From: Pseudomonadota bacterium
Lineage (GTDB): Bacteria; Desulfobacterota; Desulfobacteria; Desulfobacterales; Desulfobacteraceae
Length of the DNA: 64,000 nucleotides
Assembly: GCA_018821715.1 (NCBI GenBank)
Contig: JAHJLN010000057.1
Location: 1-64,000 of the forward strand
Direction of reading: 5' to 3'
Positions 48,816-57,211 of this stretch are shown in pieces. Numbering within the stretch: the first letter of the stretch is position 1; each line of letters opens with the position of its first letter. The position numbers and the translations under genes were made by a program. The notes under the pieces were generated by a model. The model did not search any database. It was given only the letters and a program-made list of their open reading frames with translations, and was not told where the DNA came from.

Positions 48816-49406
48816 TTGAATAAAGAAAAATTAATATCAAAATTTAAGGAAAAGGCATCCCTGGTTGCAGCCATTGTGCATGAGGTGCCGGGAATAACAG
48901 AGGCCTTAAAAAAGACGGTTGAACTTTGTCTTGAAAAAGATCTTTGTGAAAATCTTATGCCGACCACCCAAACGCCCGGCAATTTAAAAATTATTGCCGC
49001 GCCGAATCTTGAACCGGAAGTTTATGACGCATTGCAGCTGCTGTGTAAAAAAAATGGGATCACCCTGATAAAAGAGGATGTGCGACATCACCCCGGCGGA
49101 ATTGAGATGGGGGTGACGGTTATGGATTTTGGCATTGCAGAAACCGGCACCCTTGTATTGAATTCGGATTCAGAGGAAACAAGACTGTCCACCATGTTAT
49201 GTGAAACCCATGTGGCCATTTTAAAAACGTCTGATATTCGGGAAACCGCCCTGATAATGTCAGAGGAGCTCAATGAGATGGTAAAAAAACCGTCATCTTA
49301 TACTGCTTTTATAACCGGTGCCAGCAGAACAGCAGATATTGAACGGGTTCTTGCCATTGGCGTTCACGGACCTCTGGCACTTCATATCCTGTTGACAGGG
49401 GATTGA
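48816..49406 (+). CDS. lutC: LUD-domain protein, LutC-like
   Basis: GVTVMDFGIAETGTLVLNSDSEETRLSTMLCETHVAI ...TAFITGASRTADIERVLAIGVHGPLALHILL; TTG start. Confidence 0.88.
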   Translation: MNKEKLISKFKEKASLVAAIVHEVPGITEALKKTVELCLEKDLCENLMPTTQTPGNLKIIAAPNLEPEVYDALQLLCKKNGITLIKEDVRHHPGGIEMGVTVMDFGIAETGTLVLNSDSEETRLSTMLCETHVAILKTSDIRETALIMSEELNEMVKKPSSYTAFITGASRTADIERVLAIGVHGPLALHILLTGD

Positions 49407-51562
49407 TCATGGAAAAAAAAGAAAGTTTTAAAGAATATAAAGACCGGCTTGACACTGCCCTGGAAAATGATTTTTTAAGAACTGCCATGGATAATTTTGC
49501 TGTGGCATACAGGACATCACGGGTCACGGCTTTTTTGGAAATGGATGTGGATGCTGTTATTAAAGAAGTGGCTGCCATCAAGGCCGATGCAGTAAAAAAT
49601 AATGACCGTCTGCTTTCCCGGTTTATCTCAAAAGCCAAAGAAAACGGTATCACGGTTCATCTGGCAGATACGGCTGAGGATGCCAACCGCATCATTTCAC
49701 AGATTGCAGAACAGACCCGGTCCAAAAAAATAGTCAAATCAAAATCCATGACCGCAGAAGAGATCCACCTGAATCAATGGCTGGAAAATAAAGGCCTTGA
49801 GGTGACGGAAACAGATCTTGGGGAATGGATCGTGCAGCTGAGAAAAGAAGGCCCGTCCCACATGGTCATGCCGGCCATCCACCTGTCCCGCCACCAGGTG
49901 GCGGAGTTGTTTTCCGATGTTACAAAAAAACACCAGGATTCTGAAATAGAAAATCTGGTTAAAGTTGCCCGACGGCAGCTCAGGGAAAAATATATCCAGG
50001 CGGATATGGGGATAACAGGCGCCAATTATGCCATTGCAGAAACAGGCACCCTAGGGATTGTCACAAATGAAGGCAATGCAAGGCTGGTGTCCACCCTGCC
50101 CAAAGTTCATGTGGCCCTTGTTGGAATCGATAAGCTTGTGCCGTCCATAAAAGACGCGCTCAGTATTAACCGGATTTTGCCGAGGAATGCCACGGGCCAG
50201 GCCATCACTTCCTATGTCACCTGGATTACCGGACCTTCGGAATGTAAGACCGCGCCTGAAGAAAAACGGCAGATGCATATTGTATTTCTGGATAACGGTC
50301 GAAAAAAAATTGCACAGGATCCTGTGTTTGCCCAGGTGCTTCAGTGCGTCAGGTGCGGGGCCTGTGCCAATGTCTGTCCGGTTTACCGGATGGTCGGCGG
50401 ACACCGCATGGGGTATATCTATATCGGGGCCATCGGCCTGATTACCACCTATTTTTTTCATGGCAGCCAGAATGCAAAACATCTGGTGCAGAACTGCACC
50501 AACTGCGGGGCCTGTAAAGCGGTCTGCGCAGGGGGCATTGACCTGCCAAGGCTTATCAAGGAAATTCATTCTAAAATTCAGGATGAACTGGGGCATCCGT
50601 TAAAAAGTCTGCTGCTGGGAAAGATGTTGAAAAACAGGAAGCTGTTTCACAGGCTCTTAAGAACGGCAAGCCTTGCCCAGAAACCGATGACCGGCGGAAC
50701 CCCTTATCTGCGTCATCTGCCCATGATATTCTCAAAAGACCACAATTTCAGGATCCTGCCGGCCATCACGGATAAACCTTTCCGTGACCGGTTTGAAAGT
50801 TTGTGCTCACCCGTTAAAAAACCAACGTGTAGAATTGCCATTTTTTCCGGCTGTGTCCAGGATTTTGTCTATCCGGAGCACCTGGAAGCTGCCATGGAAT
50901 TGTTCCATGGAGCAGGTGTACAGGTTGAATTTCCCATGGATCAGTCCTGCTGTGGGCTTCCGGCGCTGATGATGGGTGAAAAGCAGGCTGCCGTGGATGT
51001 GGGGCTTTCAAATATCAAGGCTTTTAAAAATCTTGATGTTGATTATATTGTCACCCTTTGCGCATCCTGTGCCTCTCATCTTAAAAACCACGTGCCGGAC
51101 CTTGTTGAAAATTATGCGGCAAAAGAGGCGGCTCAATTTTCTGAAAAGATCATGGTACTCAGCCAGTTCATCAATAAAGTGATGGGAATCAACCATATTA
51201 AAAACACTGCCGATGCCGCCAAGACCGCCTTTCATTCTCCCTGTCATCTGTGCCGGGGGCTTGGTATCCGGACAGATCCAAAAACAGTGATTGCCCACTC
51301 GGGTCACGACTATGTTAAAACAGATGAAGAAGAGACCTGCTGCGGGTTCGGGGGGAGTTTTTCCGTCAATTTTCCTGGGGTTTCAAAAGAAATTTTAACT
51401 CGAAAACTGGATGATGTTGAAAAATCAGGGGCCACTCTTTTAGTGACGGAATGCCCGGGATGTGTTATGCAGCTTGAAGGCGGGGCTTTAAAGCAGAACA
51501 GAAATTTTAAAGTAAAACATTTAAGTCAGATTCTTCAACCCTCGAGACCATCATCAACCTGA
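49403..51562 (+). CDS. LutB-LutA-type fusion: LUD domain, 4Fe-4S ferredoxin motifs and CCG domains in one polypeptide
   Basis: LUD (GITGANYAIAETGTLGIVTNEGNARLVSTLPKVHVAL), CVRCGACANVCPVYR, CTNCGACKAVCAGG, then CCG motifs DQSCCGLPALMMGE and EETCCGFGGSFSVNF. Confidence 0.9.
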   Translation: MIMEKKESFKEYKDRLDTALENDFLRTAMDNFAVAYRTSRVTAFLEMDVDAVIKEVAAIKADAVKNNDRLLSRFISKAKENGITVHLADTAEDANRIISQIAEQTRSKKIVKSKSMTAEEIHLNQWLENKGLEVTETDLGEWIVQLRKEGPSHMVMPAIHLSRHQVAELFSDVTKKHQDSEIENLVKVARRQLREKYIQADMGITGANYAIAETGTLGIVTNEGNARLVSTLPKVHVALVGIDKLVPSIKDALSINRILPRNATGQAITSYVTWITGPSECKTAPEEKRQMHIVFLDNGRKKIAQDPVFAQVLQCVRCGACANVCPVYRMVGGHRMGYIYIGAIGLITTYFFHGSQNAKHLVQNCTNCGACKAVCAGGIDLPRLIKEIHSKIQDELGHPLKSLLLGKMLKNRKLFHRLLRTASLAQKPMTGGTPYLRHLPMIFSKDHNFRILPAITDKPFRDRFESLCSPVKKPTCRIAIFSGCVQDFVYPEHLEAAMELFHGAGVQVEFPMDQSCCGLPALMMGEKQAAVDVGLSNIKAFKNLDVDYIVTLCASCASHLKNHVPDLVENYAAKEAAQFSEKIMVLSQFINKVMGINHIKNTADAAKTAFHSPCHLCRGLGIRTDPKTVIAHSGHDYVKTDEEETCCGFGGSFSVNFPGVSKEILTRKLDDVEKSGATLLVTECPGCVMQLEGGALKQNRNFKVKHLSQILQPSRPSST

Positions 51563-51613
51563 AAAAAAGGGTGGACCTAAGGTCTTAACGGGTTGATCAA
51601 TCAAATGGTGTGA

Positions 51614-52435
51614 ATGATGAAACTCATCATTGTGGGACTTGGTTTTGGCCTGGTGTGCTACATGTTTATTCTTGCGGCACTCTATTTTTTTCAGGGCAAA
51701 CTTTTGTTTTTTCCGGGTTCAACCCGATTCGAAGACTGTCCTGAGATGGAAAAACGTCATGCCGCAGCTGAAACCTTCGGAGATATCCGCTACTATCTTC
51801 AGATAAAAAAGGATGCGGATTCCTGGATTGTCATCTTTCACGGGAATGCCGGTAATGCCTGCGATCGCATCTATTTTCTTGACCTGTTAAAAAACACCAC
51901 TTCCAATCTGGCAGTCTTTGAATACCCGGGTTTTGGGAAAGACTTGAATGTGCCCGGTGAAACCATTATTCTTAAGCAAGCCCTTGAACTGATTCTTTAT
52001 ATCAAAAAAAAGGATGCAGCACATCTGCCGGTTTACCTTATGGGGGAGTCCCTGGGAACCGGGGTGGCCACCTTTGTTGCAACCCGTACCGATATCAGAG
52101 GCTTGATTCTTATCTCCGCTTATCCTTCCCTTGCCCAGGTGGGCCAGTATCATTATCCTTTGTTTCCGGTAAACTATTTAATAAGACACAAATTTAAGGC
52201 TCACGCCTGGGCCGGACAAACGGCAACGCCGGTGATTCTTTTTCATGGCAGTAATGATGATATTATTCCCATTCATTTTGCCAGGCGCCAGGTTTTAAAT
52301 TTTACGGGTGAAAAAGAGCTGGTTGAGATTCCGGGTTGCGGGCACAATGATATTGTCGATGTTGGCGAAACAATTTTAAAACAAAACATCCAAAAGTTTA
52401 TATCAAAAACGGTTGGTGCTGTTTCAAATAAATAA
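51614..52435 (+). CDS. Alpha/beta hydrolase, membrane-anchored (BEM46-like)
   Basis: N-terminal TM, IVIFHGNAGNACDR, LMGESLGTGVA, ILFHGSNDDIIPI, PGCGHND. Confidence 0.85.
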   Translation: MMKLIIVGLGFGLVCYMFILAALYFFQGKLLFFPGSTRFEDCPEMEKRHAAAETFGDIRYYLQIKKDADSWIVIFHGNAGNACDRIYFLDLLKNTTSNLAVFEYPGFGKDLNVPGETIILKQALELILYIKKKDAAHLPVYLMGESLGTGVATFVATRTDIRGLILISAYPSLAQVGQYHYPLFPVNYLIRHKFKAHAWAGQTATPVILFHGSNDDIIPIHFARRQVLNFTGEKELVEIPGCGHNDIVDVGETILKQNIQKFISKTVGAVSNK

Positions 52436-52452
52436 TAAATTATCGTGGTTTG

Positions 52453-53112
52453 TCAGTTCAGTGTAAAGGCCATGTATTTGATGGTCTTTCCCTTTGATTG
52501 TGCAGCTTTCTCAAACGCGGAAACAATGTCAGGCGCACCGATGGTGCAGTCTTCAGTTTCATGGATATTGTCTGATGCCTGGACAACACATCCGCCAAAG
52601 TGTTCAACAGATTTCCGGGTGTAAGTGTAGAGCAGATCGCTGTCCGTCTTCAAATGTACTGTACCGCCGGGGATGAGCAGGTGTGCATATGCGTCCAGAA
52701 AGGGGGCGGCAGACAGCCGGCACTTGACGGTCCGTTTTTTCGGGTGGGGGTCAGGAAAGGTAAGCCAGATTTCATGTATGGATTGTTCGACAAAGAATTC
52801 CTTTATCCGTTCGATCCGGGACCGAAGGAAAAGAACATTTTCAAGGCCGTGGGCAATGGCTTTTTCTGCGCCGACACACATGCGATGACTCTTGCTGTCG
52901 ATTCCCACGCAAAGCCTTTGGGAATCGGCAGCAGCAAAGGCAAGGCTGTATTCACCTTTGCCGCACCCAAGTTCGAGAACTTTTTCCATGTTTTGGTAGC
53001 GTTCCTCATACCAGGGATATGAAGCCGGTGGTCGGGACTCGCCAAACAAGGAAAAGGTCACATTGGGCAGATATTTGACGCGTTCGTATTTGTGAAGTTT
53101 GTTTTTTGACAT
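52453..53112 (-). CDS. trmB: tRNA (guanine46-N7)-methyltransferase
   Basis: VLELGCGKGEYSLAFA, IWLTFPDPHPKKR, LIPGGTVHLKTDSDLLYTYT. Confidence 0.93.
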   Translation of the reverse strand: MSKNKLHKYERVKYLPNVTFSLFGESRPPASYPWYEERYQNMEKVLELGCGKGEYSLAFAAADSQRLCVGIDSKSHRMCVGAEKAIAHGLENVLFLRSRIERIKEFFVEQSIHEIWLTFPDPHPKKRTVKCRLSAAPFLDAYAHLLIPGGTVHLKTDSDLLYTYTRKSVEHFGGCVVQASDNIHETEDCTIGAPDIVSAFEKAAQSKGKTIKYMAFTLN

Positions 53113-53217
53113 GGTGAAAATTTTAACTTTCTTGAAATTTGTCCAAGGCCAGGAGATAGGAGAAATAAAATTCAGTGTCAACCGATGAATCCCTGATTGT
53201 TTGAAAAAGAGTTCCAT

Positions 53218-55158
53218 TCAATCTGTATATTGCCTGATTTTACAGTTAAGCTGCTTGATGGAAAATGGTTTTTCGATCAAGTCGGAAAACCCGAAATCTT
53301 TGTATCTTTTGATATTCACATCATCGGAATGCCCGGTCATGAGAATCCCCCTGATATCGGGATCTGTCTTTTTAAGCTGTGCCATGGTTGGATATCCGCC
53401 CAAGCCGTTGTGGATATCAAAATCAAGCAGGGCAAGATCAATTTTTTTGCCACTGGCGTTGGCTTTTTTGCAAATTTCAATGGCCTGAGTCCCGTTTGAT
53501 GCCAGAAGGGTTTCATACCCCATTCGGGTTAACAGCTGGGAAATGACCTCCAGGATCAGTTCGTCATCATCCATGACCAGCATCCTTTTTACATTTTTAT
53601 TCAAAATAGATTCAGTTGGATGGGGATGCATTTCTTTTCCCTTGTTCTCTAACTCTTTCCCATTGAAAACCGGTAGAAAAATGTAAGCAGTTGTTCCTTT
53701 TTTTGTGATGGATTCAATATGAACTGTGCCGCCATGTCTTGCAATGATGGACCAGGCAATACTCAGGCCAAGACCGGTGCTTTTTTTATTGTCCAATGGT
53801 TTGGTAGTAAAATAGGGATTAAAAATCATGTCCAGATGATCCCGGGAGATGCCGCGGCCTGAATCTGTAATGGAAATGGAAATTCGGGGATTTTTTAATT
53901 CCTGTTCCAGGTATCGCACAGATACATCAATTCGGCCGATGCCATCCATGGATTCTATGGAGTTCTGAAGAATGTTTTTTATGGCAGCCTCTATCTGGTC
54001 AGGGTCTGCATAAAAATTGCCTGGAATTTTATCGGATTCAAATGTATAGATAATTTTTTCAGGGTCAAGGGTTTTTTCCAGCGTCTGTCGGATAAGACTT
54101 TCAATATTGATTTTTGCTTTGACCGGTCCGCCGCCTCTTGCAAAAGAAATCAGCTTTGATGATATGCTCTTGGCTTGCAGAACGCCTTTTTCAGCAATTT
54201 GAAGAAATTTTTGTGTTTCACTGTCCGGGCAGGTGAGTTGGGCAAGGTTGATATTCCCTATGATCATAGACAGGGTATTGTTGAAATCATGGGCAACCCC
54301 GCCTGCAAGGGTACCGATGCTTTCAAGCTTTTTGGACGTTTCAATGGCTTTTTCAAATTCCCGGAATAATTTTTCATGTTCTTTTTTTTGTGTGATATCA
54401 AAGGCAGTCTCCAGCCGGACAATCCTTTTATCGTACCATTCAATGGCCTTATCAACAATACTGTACCAGCGAAGGTTCCGAGTGTTGCAAAATTCCCACT
54501 CATAGGGCTCTCCTTGGCTCCCGTCCGGATTGAGCAGCCGTTTGTTCGTACAGAAAGGACAGGGTCCTGCCTGGTCCTTCTGAATAACCTGCCAGCATTT
54601 TTGTCTTTCAAGGGCCAGTGGGTTATAAGATCCAAAAGTTTTCATAAATTTTTTATTGGCATAAATCAGGTCATGTGTCTGTATATCCGAAACATAAACG
54701 ATGGCCTCCATGGAATCAAAGATACTCTTGAATATGGTAAACCCCTGTTCATTTTTCTTTTTTTGAGTGGCGCGGTTTATCAGCTGATCATATCTGTTTT
54801 CCGCTTTTTCAATGGCATCATACAGATCCTTCATGTCTTTAACCGGTTTTCGCAGATAATCAAAAGCATTGTTCTGTTTTAATGCATCAGCTGCACTATC
54901 AACAGTTGCATATCCGGTAAGAAAGATGATCTGAACATAAGGGTCAATTGTTTTTAGTTCATGCATCAGTTCAATACCGCCCATTTCATCCATCTGAATG
55001 TCAGAGATTACAACCTTGAACAAACTGGTTTTAAAGATTTCAATGGCATCAGGGCCATTGGATGCGGTTTGAACAAAAAAACCTTTGTTTTCAAACAATA
55101 CCTTGAATGATTTTATCAGGTGCGGCTCGTCGTCAACAATAAGAAGTTTTTTTCCCAT
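53218..55158 (-). CDS. Hybrid histidine kinase: REC-PAS-HisKA-HATPase-REC
   Basis: KLLIVDDEPHLIKSFKVLFENKGF; GTLAGGVAHDFNNTLSMIIGNINLAQ; STGLGLSIAWSIIARHGG; C-terminal KRMLVMDDDELILEVISQLLTRMGYE. Confidence 0.92.
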   Translation of the reverse strand: MGKKLLIVDDEPHLIKSFKVLFENKGFFVQTASNGPDAIEIFKTSLFKVVISDIQMDEMGGIELMHELKTIDPYVQIIFLTGYATVDSAADALKQNNAFDYLRKPVKDMKDLYDAIEKAENRYDQLINRATQKKKNEQGFTIFKSIFDSMEAIVYVSDIQTHDLIYANKKFMKTFGSYNPLALERQKCWQVIQKDQAGPCPFCTNKRLLNPDGSQGEPYEWEFCNTRNLRWYSIVDKAIEWYDKRIVRLETAFDITQKKEHEKLFREFEKAIETSKKLESIGTLAGGVAHDFNNTLSMIIGNINLAQLTCPDSETQKFLQIAEKGVLQAKSISSKLISFARGGGPVKAKINIESLIRQTLEKTLDPEKIIYTFESDKIPGNFYADPDQIEAAIKNILQNSIESMDGIGRIDVSVRYLEQELKNPRISISITDSGRGISRDHLDMIFNPYFTTKPLDNKKSTGLGLSIAWSIIARHGGTVHIESITKKGTTAYIFLPVFNGKELENKGKEMHPHPTESILNKNVKRMLVMDDDELILEVISQLLTRMGYETLLASNGTQAIEICKKANASGKKIDLALLDFDIHNGLGGYPTMAQLKKTDPDIRGILMTGHSDDVNIKRYKDFGFSDLIEKPFSIKQLNCKIRQYTD

Positions 55159-55186
55159 GATTTTGCGGATACTCCTTTAAATTCAC

Positions 55187-55528
55187 CTATATTACTTGAA
55201 CTTTTTTGGACTCAGATCCGGATTTTAAATATGATGGCAGGAGATCATAAACTTCGCAAGGTTTTTTTATGCTTTTTCGATTGTCGATTTTCAGGGAATC
55301 CTCAATTTTTGCATCACTTAAATCCAGTGGATCGGGCTTTTGGGACAGACAGTCTCCTTTTGTATCTGTAAAAGGGATGATCAGTGGTCCATTGCTTTCC
55401 AGAACATATGCCATCTGTCCGTTCAGCAGCAGCGTTCCTTTGCTGTTATATACATCAATCCCTGTGGTAATTTTGCCCCCCTGGGATACAATTTTAATCA
55501 AAGCATCAATATCAATTTTACCGGCCAA
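55187..55528 (-). CDS. Small protein upstream of the hybrid kinase; segment resembles N-terminal domain of HD-GYP-type proteins
   Basis: TTGIDVYNSKGTLLLNGQMAYVLESNGPLIIPF; same strand as and directly upstream of the kinase. Weak similarity by eye only. Confidence 0.5.
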   Translation of the reverse strand: MAGKIDIDALIKIVSQGGKITTGIDVYNSKGTLLLNGQMAYVLESNGPLIIPFTDTKGDCLSQKPDPLDLSDAKIEDSLKIDNRKSIKKPCEVYDLLPSYLKSGSESKKVQVI

Positions 55529-55690
55529 AAATCAGATTCCTTTATATCACAGGTTTTATCCTATTATTGTTTCGATCTTTAATTCAAACAATGTTTACAC
55601 AAGGATACAAAAAATTCAATAGGTGAAAACACCTATTTTATGTAAAAAGGCTCATGATTATTTCATAAGCTTATGCCTGAAAATCAGAGT

Positions 55691-55734
55691 TGCTCAATCG
55701 AAATTCATGTATATAATATGGGTATACATGAATG
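55691..55734 (+). promoter_or_regulatory. Candidate promoter with overlapping 11-bp inverted repeat upstream of the seleno-rhodanese (coordinates +/-1)
   Basis: TTGCTC - 16 nt - TATAAT; inverted repeat ATTCATGTATA ... TATACATGAAT spans the -10 element. Confidence 0.55.
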
Positions 55735-55765
55735 ACCATAACCCCAAATCCATGGAGGTTTTTAT

Positions 55766-56083
55766 ATGACAATCCTAAACAAGATTTCGGCAGAAGAAGC
55801 CAAAAACAGGGTGGATGCAAGCCTGTCCCTGCTGGTGTGTATCTATGATGATGACAAATTTAATTCACATGCCCATCTTGAAGGGGCAATTCCCATGAGT
55901 GAATTTTTAAAATTAAAACCTGATCTTGCCAAGAATACGAACATTATTTTTTATTGAGGCTGAGCAGACGATAAATCTTCGGCAGGTCTTGCCGTACAAT
56001 ATACTCAGGAAGGATACACCCATGTCCGGGTCCTTGATAAGGGAATCAATGGATGGAAAGAAGCAGGATTTAATATTATTTAA
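55766..56083 (+). CDS. Candidate selenoprotein: rhodanese-like protein with two in-frame UGA codons (UGU motif)
   Basis: Frame atg...TAT TGA GGC TGA GCA...ATT TAA gives MTILNKISAEEAKNRVDASLSLLVCIYDDDKFNSHAHLEGAIPMSEFLKLKPDLAKNTNIIFYUGUADDKSSAGLAVQYTQEGYTHVRVLDKGINGWKEAGFNII*. Rhodanese signatures (HLEGAIPM, IIFYC-like, SAGLAVQYTQEGYTHVRVLDKGINGWKEAGF) continue in the same frame across both UGAs. RBS GGAGG upstream. Confidence 0.85.
55980..55994 (+). promoter_or_regulatory. Candidate bacterial SECIS hairpin
   Basis: CGGCA-GGTCT-TGCCG: 5-bp GC-rich stem with G-initiated pentaloop; loop begins 21 nt after the second UGA and 27 nt after the first. Confidence 0.65.
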
Positions 56084-56090
56084 ATGAAAA

Positions 56091-56132
56091 CTAAGGGTCA
56101 TGGCAACAGGTATTGCCTGCCATGACCCTTAG
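56091..56132. terminator. Terminator hairpin between convergent seleno-rhodanese and cobT
   Basis: Perfect 15-bp inverted repeat CTAAGGGTCATGGCA (56091-56105) / TGCCATGACCCTTAG (56118-56132). Confidence 0.7.
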
Positions 56133-56144
56133 ACGTCATACCTT

Positions 56145-57206
56145 TTATTGAGCGTTATGAATTCCGACTTCTTCAAATGTTTTAATGTCTGCAAGGATTC
56201 TTGTGGAAAGATCTAAAAGTTCCATGCAGACAGCAGCGCCTGTCCCTTCTCCCAGTCTGAATTTCAGATCAATCAAGGGATCAAGACCGAGTCTTTCATG
56301 CATGAACCTGTGACCGATTTCAACGGATTTGTGGCTGACAAACAGATAATTTTTCGCTGCAGGACAAAGTTCACAGGCAATGAGCGCCCCGGCAGTGGAA
56401 ATCAAACCGTCGCAGATAACCGGGATGCCTTTGGCTGCAGCCCCCAGGACAAGACCGGCAAGTCCCCCGATTTCAAGGCCCCCGACCTTTGACAGAACAT
56501 CAATGGGGTCCCCGGGATCAGGGGTATGAAGGGCAAGCCCTTTTTTGATGACCGCAATCTTGTTTTTCAAGGTCTGGTCATCAATCCCGGTTCCGCGGCC
56601 GGTCAGTTTTTCAACTTCAATGCCGGAAAAGGCTGCAATGATGGCGGAAGACGGGGTGGTGTTGCCGATCCCCATGTCACCGGTTCCCAAAAGATCGACG
56701 GGTGCTTCTGCCTCAAGTTCGTTTACAATCTCAATCCCTGCTTCAATGGATAAAATAGCCTGGGCCCTTGTCATGGCAGGTTCTTTTGTAAAATTGGCAG
56801 TGCCGTATCGTATCTTTTTATGAAAGATGGGAAGATCAGGTTCAAAGTCATGATTTACCCCCAGATCGGCCGCTTTTACGATGGCACCGGCATGCTTTGC
56901 GATGACATTGACCGATGCCCCGTTGTTAGCGAAATTATACACCATCTGGGGGGTGACTTCAGACGGGAAAAGGCTGACGCCTTCTTCGGTCACCCCGTGG
57001 TCACCGGCACAGGTTACAATCCGTTTGTTGGAAAGATGAACATTAATGGTGCCTTTAATGGCGGCAAGCCTGGCAGAAATATCTTCCATAATTCCAAGAC
57101 TTCCGGCCGGCTTGGCCTGGTTGGCAAGCCGTTCTTTGGCTGCATGAAATGCATCTTCATTCAGTGTTTTTTTAATGGATAAAATGGTCTGGTCTAATAA
57201 TGTCAT
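56145..57206 (-). CDS. cobT: Nicotinate-nucleotide--dimethylbenzimidazole phosphoribosyltransferase
   Basis: LANQAKPAGSLGIMEDISARLAAIKG, CAGDHGVTEEGVSLFPSEVTPQMVYNF, GTGDMGIGNTTPSSAI, GLEIGGLAGLVLGAA, RLGEGTGAAVCMELLD. Confidence 0.96.
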   Translation of the reverse strand: MTLLDQTILSIKKTLNEDAFHAAKERLANQAKPAGSLGIMEDISARLAAIKGTINVHLSNKRIVTCAGDHGVTEEGVSLFPSEVTPQMVYNFANNGASVNVIAKHAGAIVKAADLGVNHDFEPDLPIFHKKIRYGTANFTKEPAMTRAQAILSIEAGIEIVNELEAEAPVDLLGTGDMGIGNTTPSSAIIAAFSGIEVEKLTGRGTGIDDQTLKNKIAVIKKGLALHTPDPGDPIDVLSKVGGLEIGGLAGLVLGAAAKGIPVICDGLISTAGALIACELCPAAKNYLFVSHKSVEIGHRFMHERLGLDPLIDLKFRLGEGTGAAVCMELLDLSTRILADIKTFEEVGIHNAQ

Positions 57207-57211
57207 AATAA

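Noticed and set aside
55766-55957. Annotating the rhodanese as a 63-aa complete ORF or frameshifted pseudogene
   Set aside because: The same frame stays open and homologous beyond both UGAs, with no frameshift needed, and a SECIS-like hairpin follows. Read-through/Sec is the simpler explanation.
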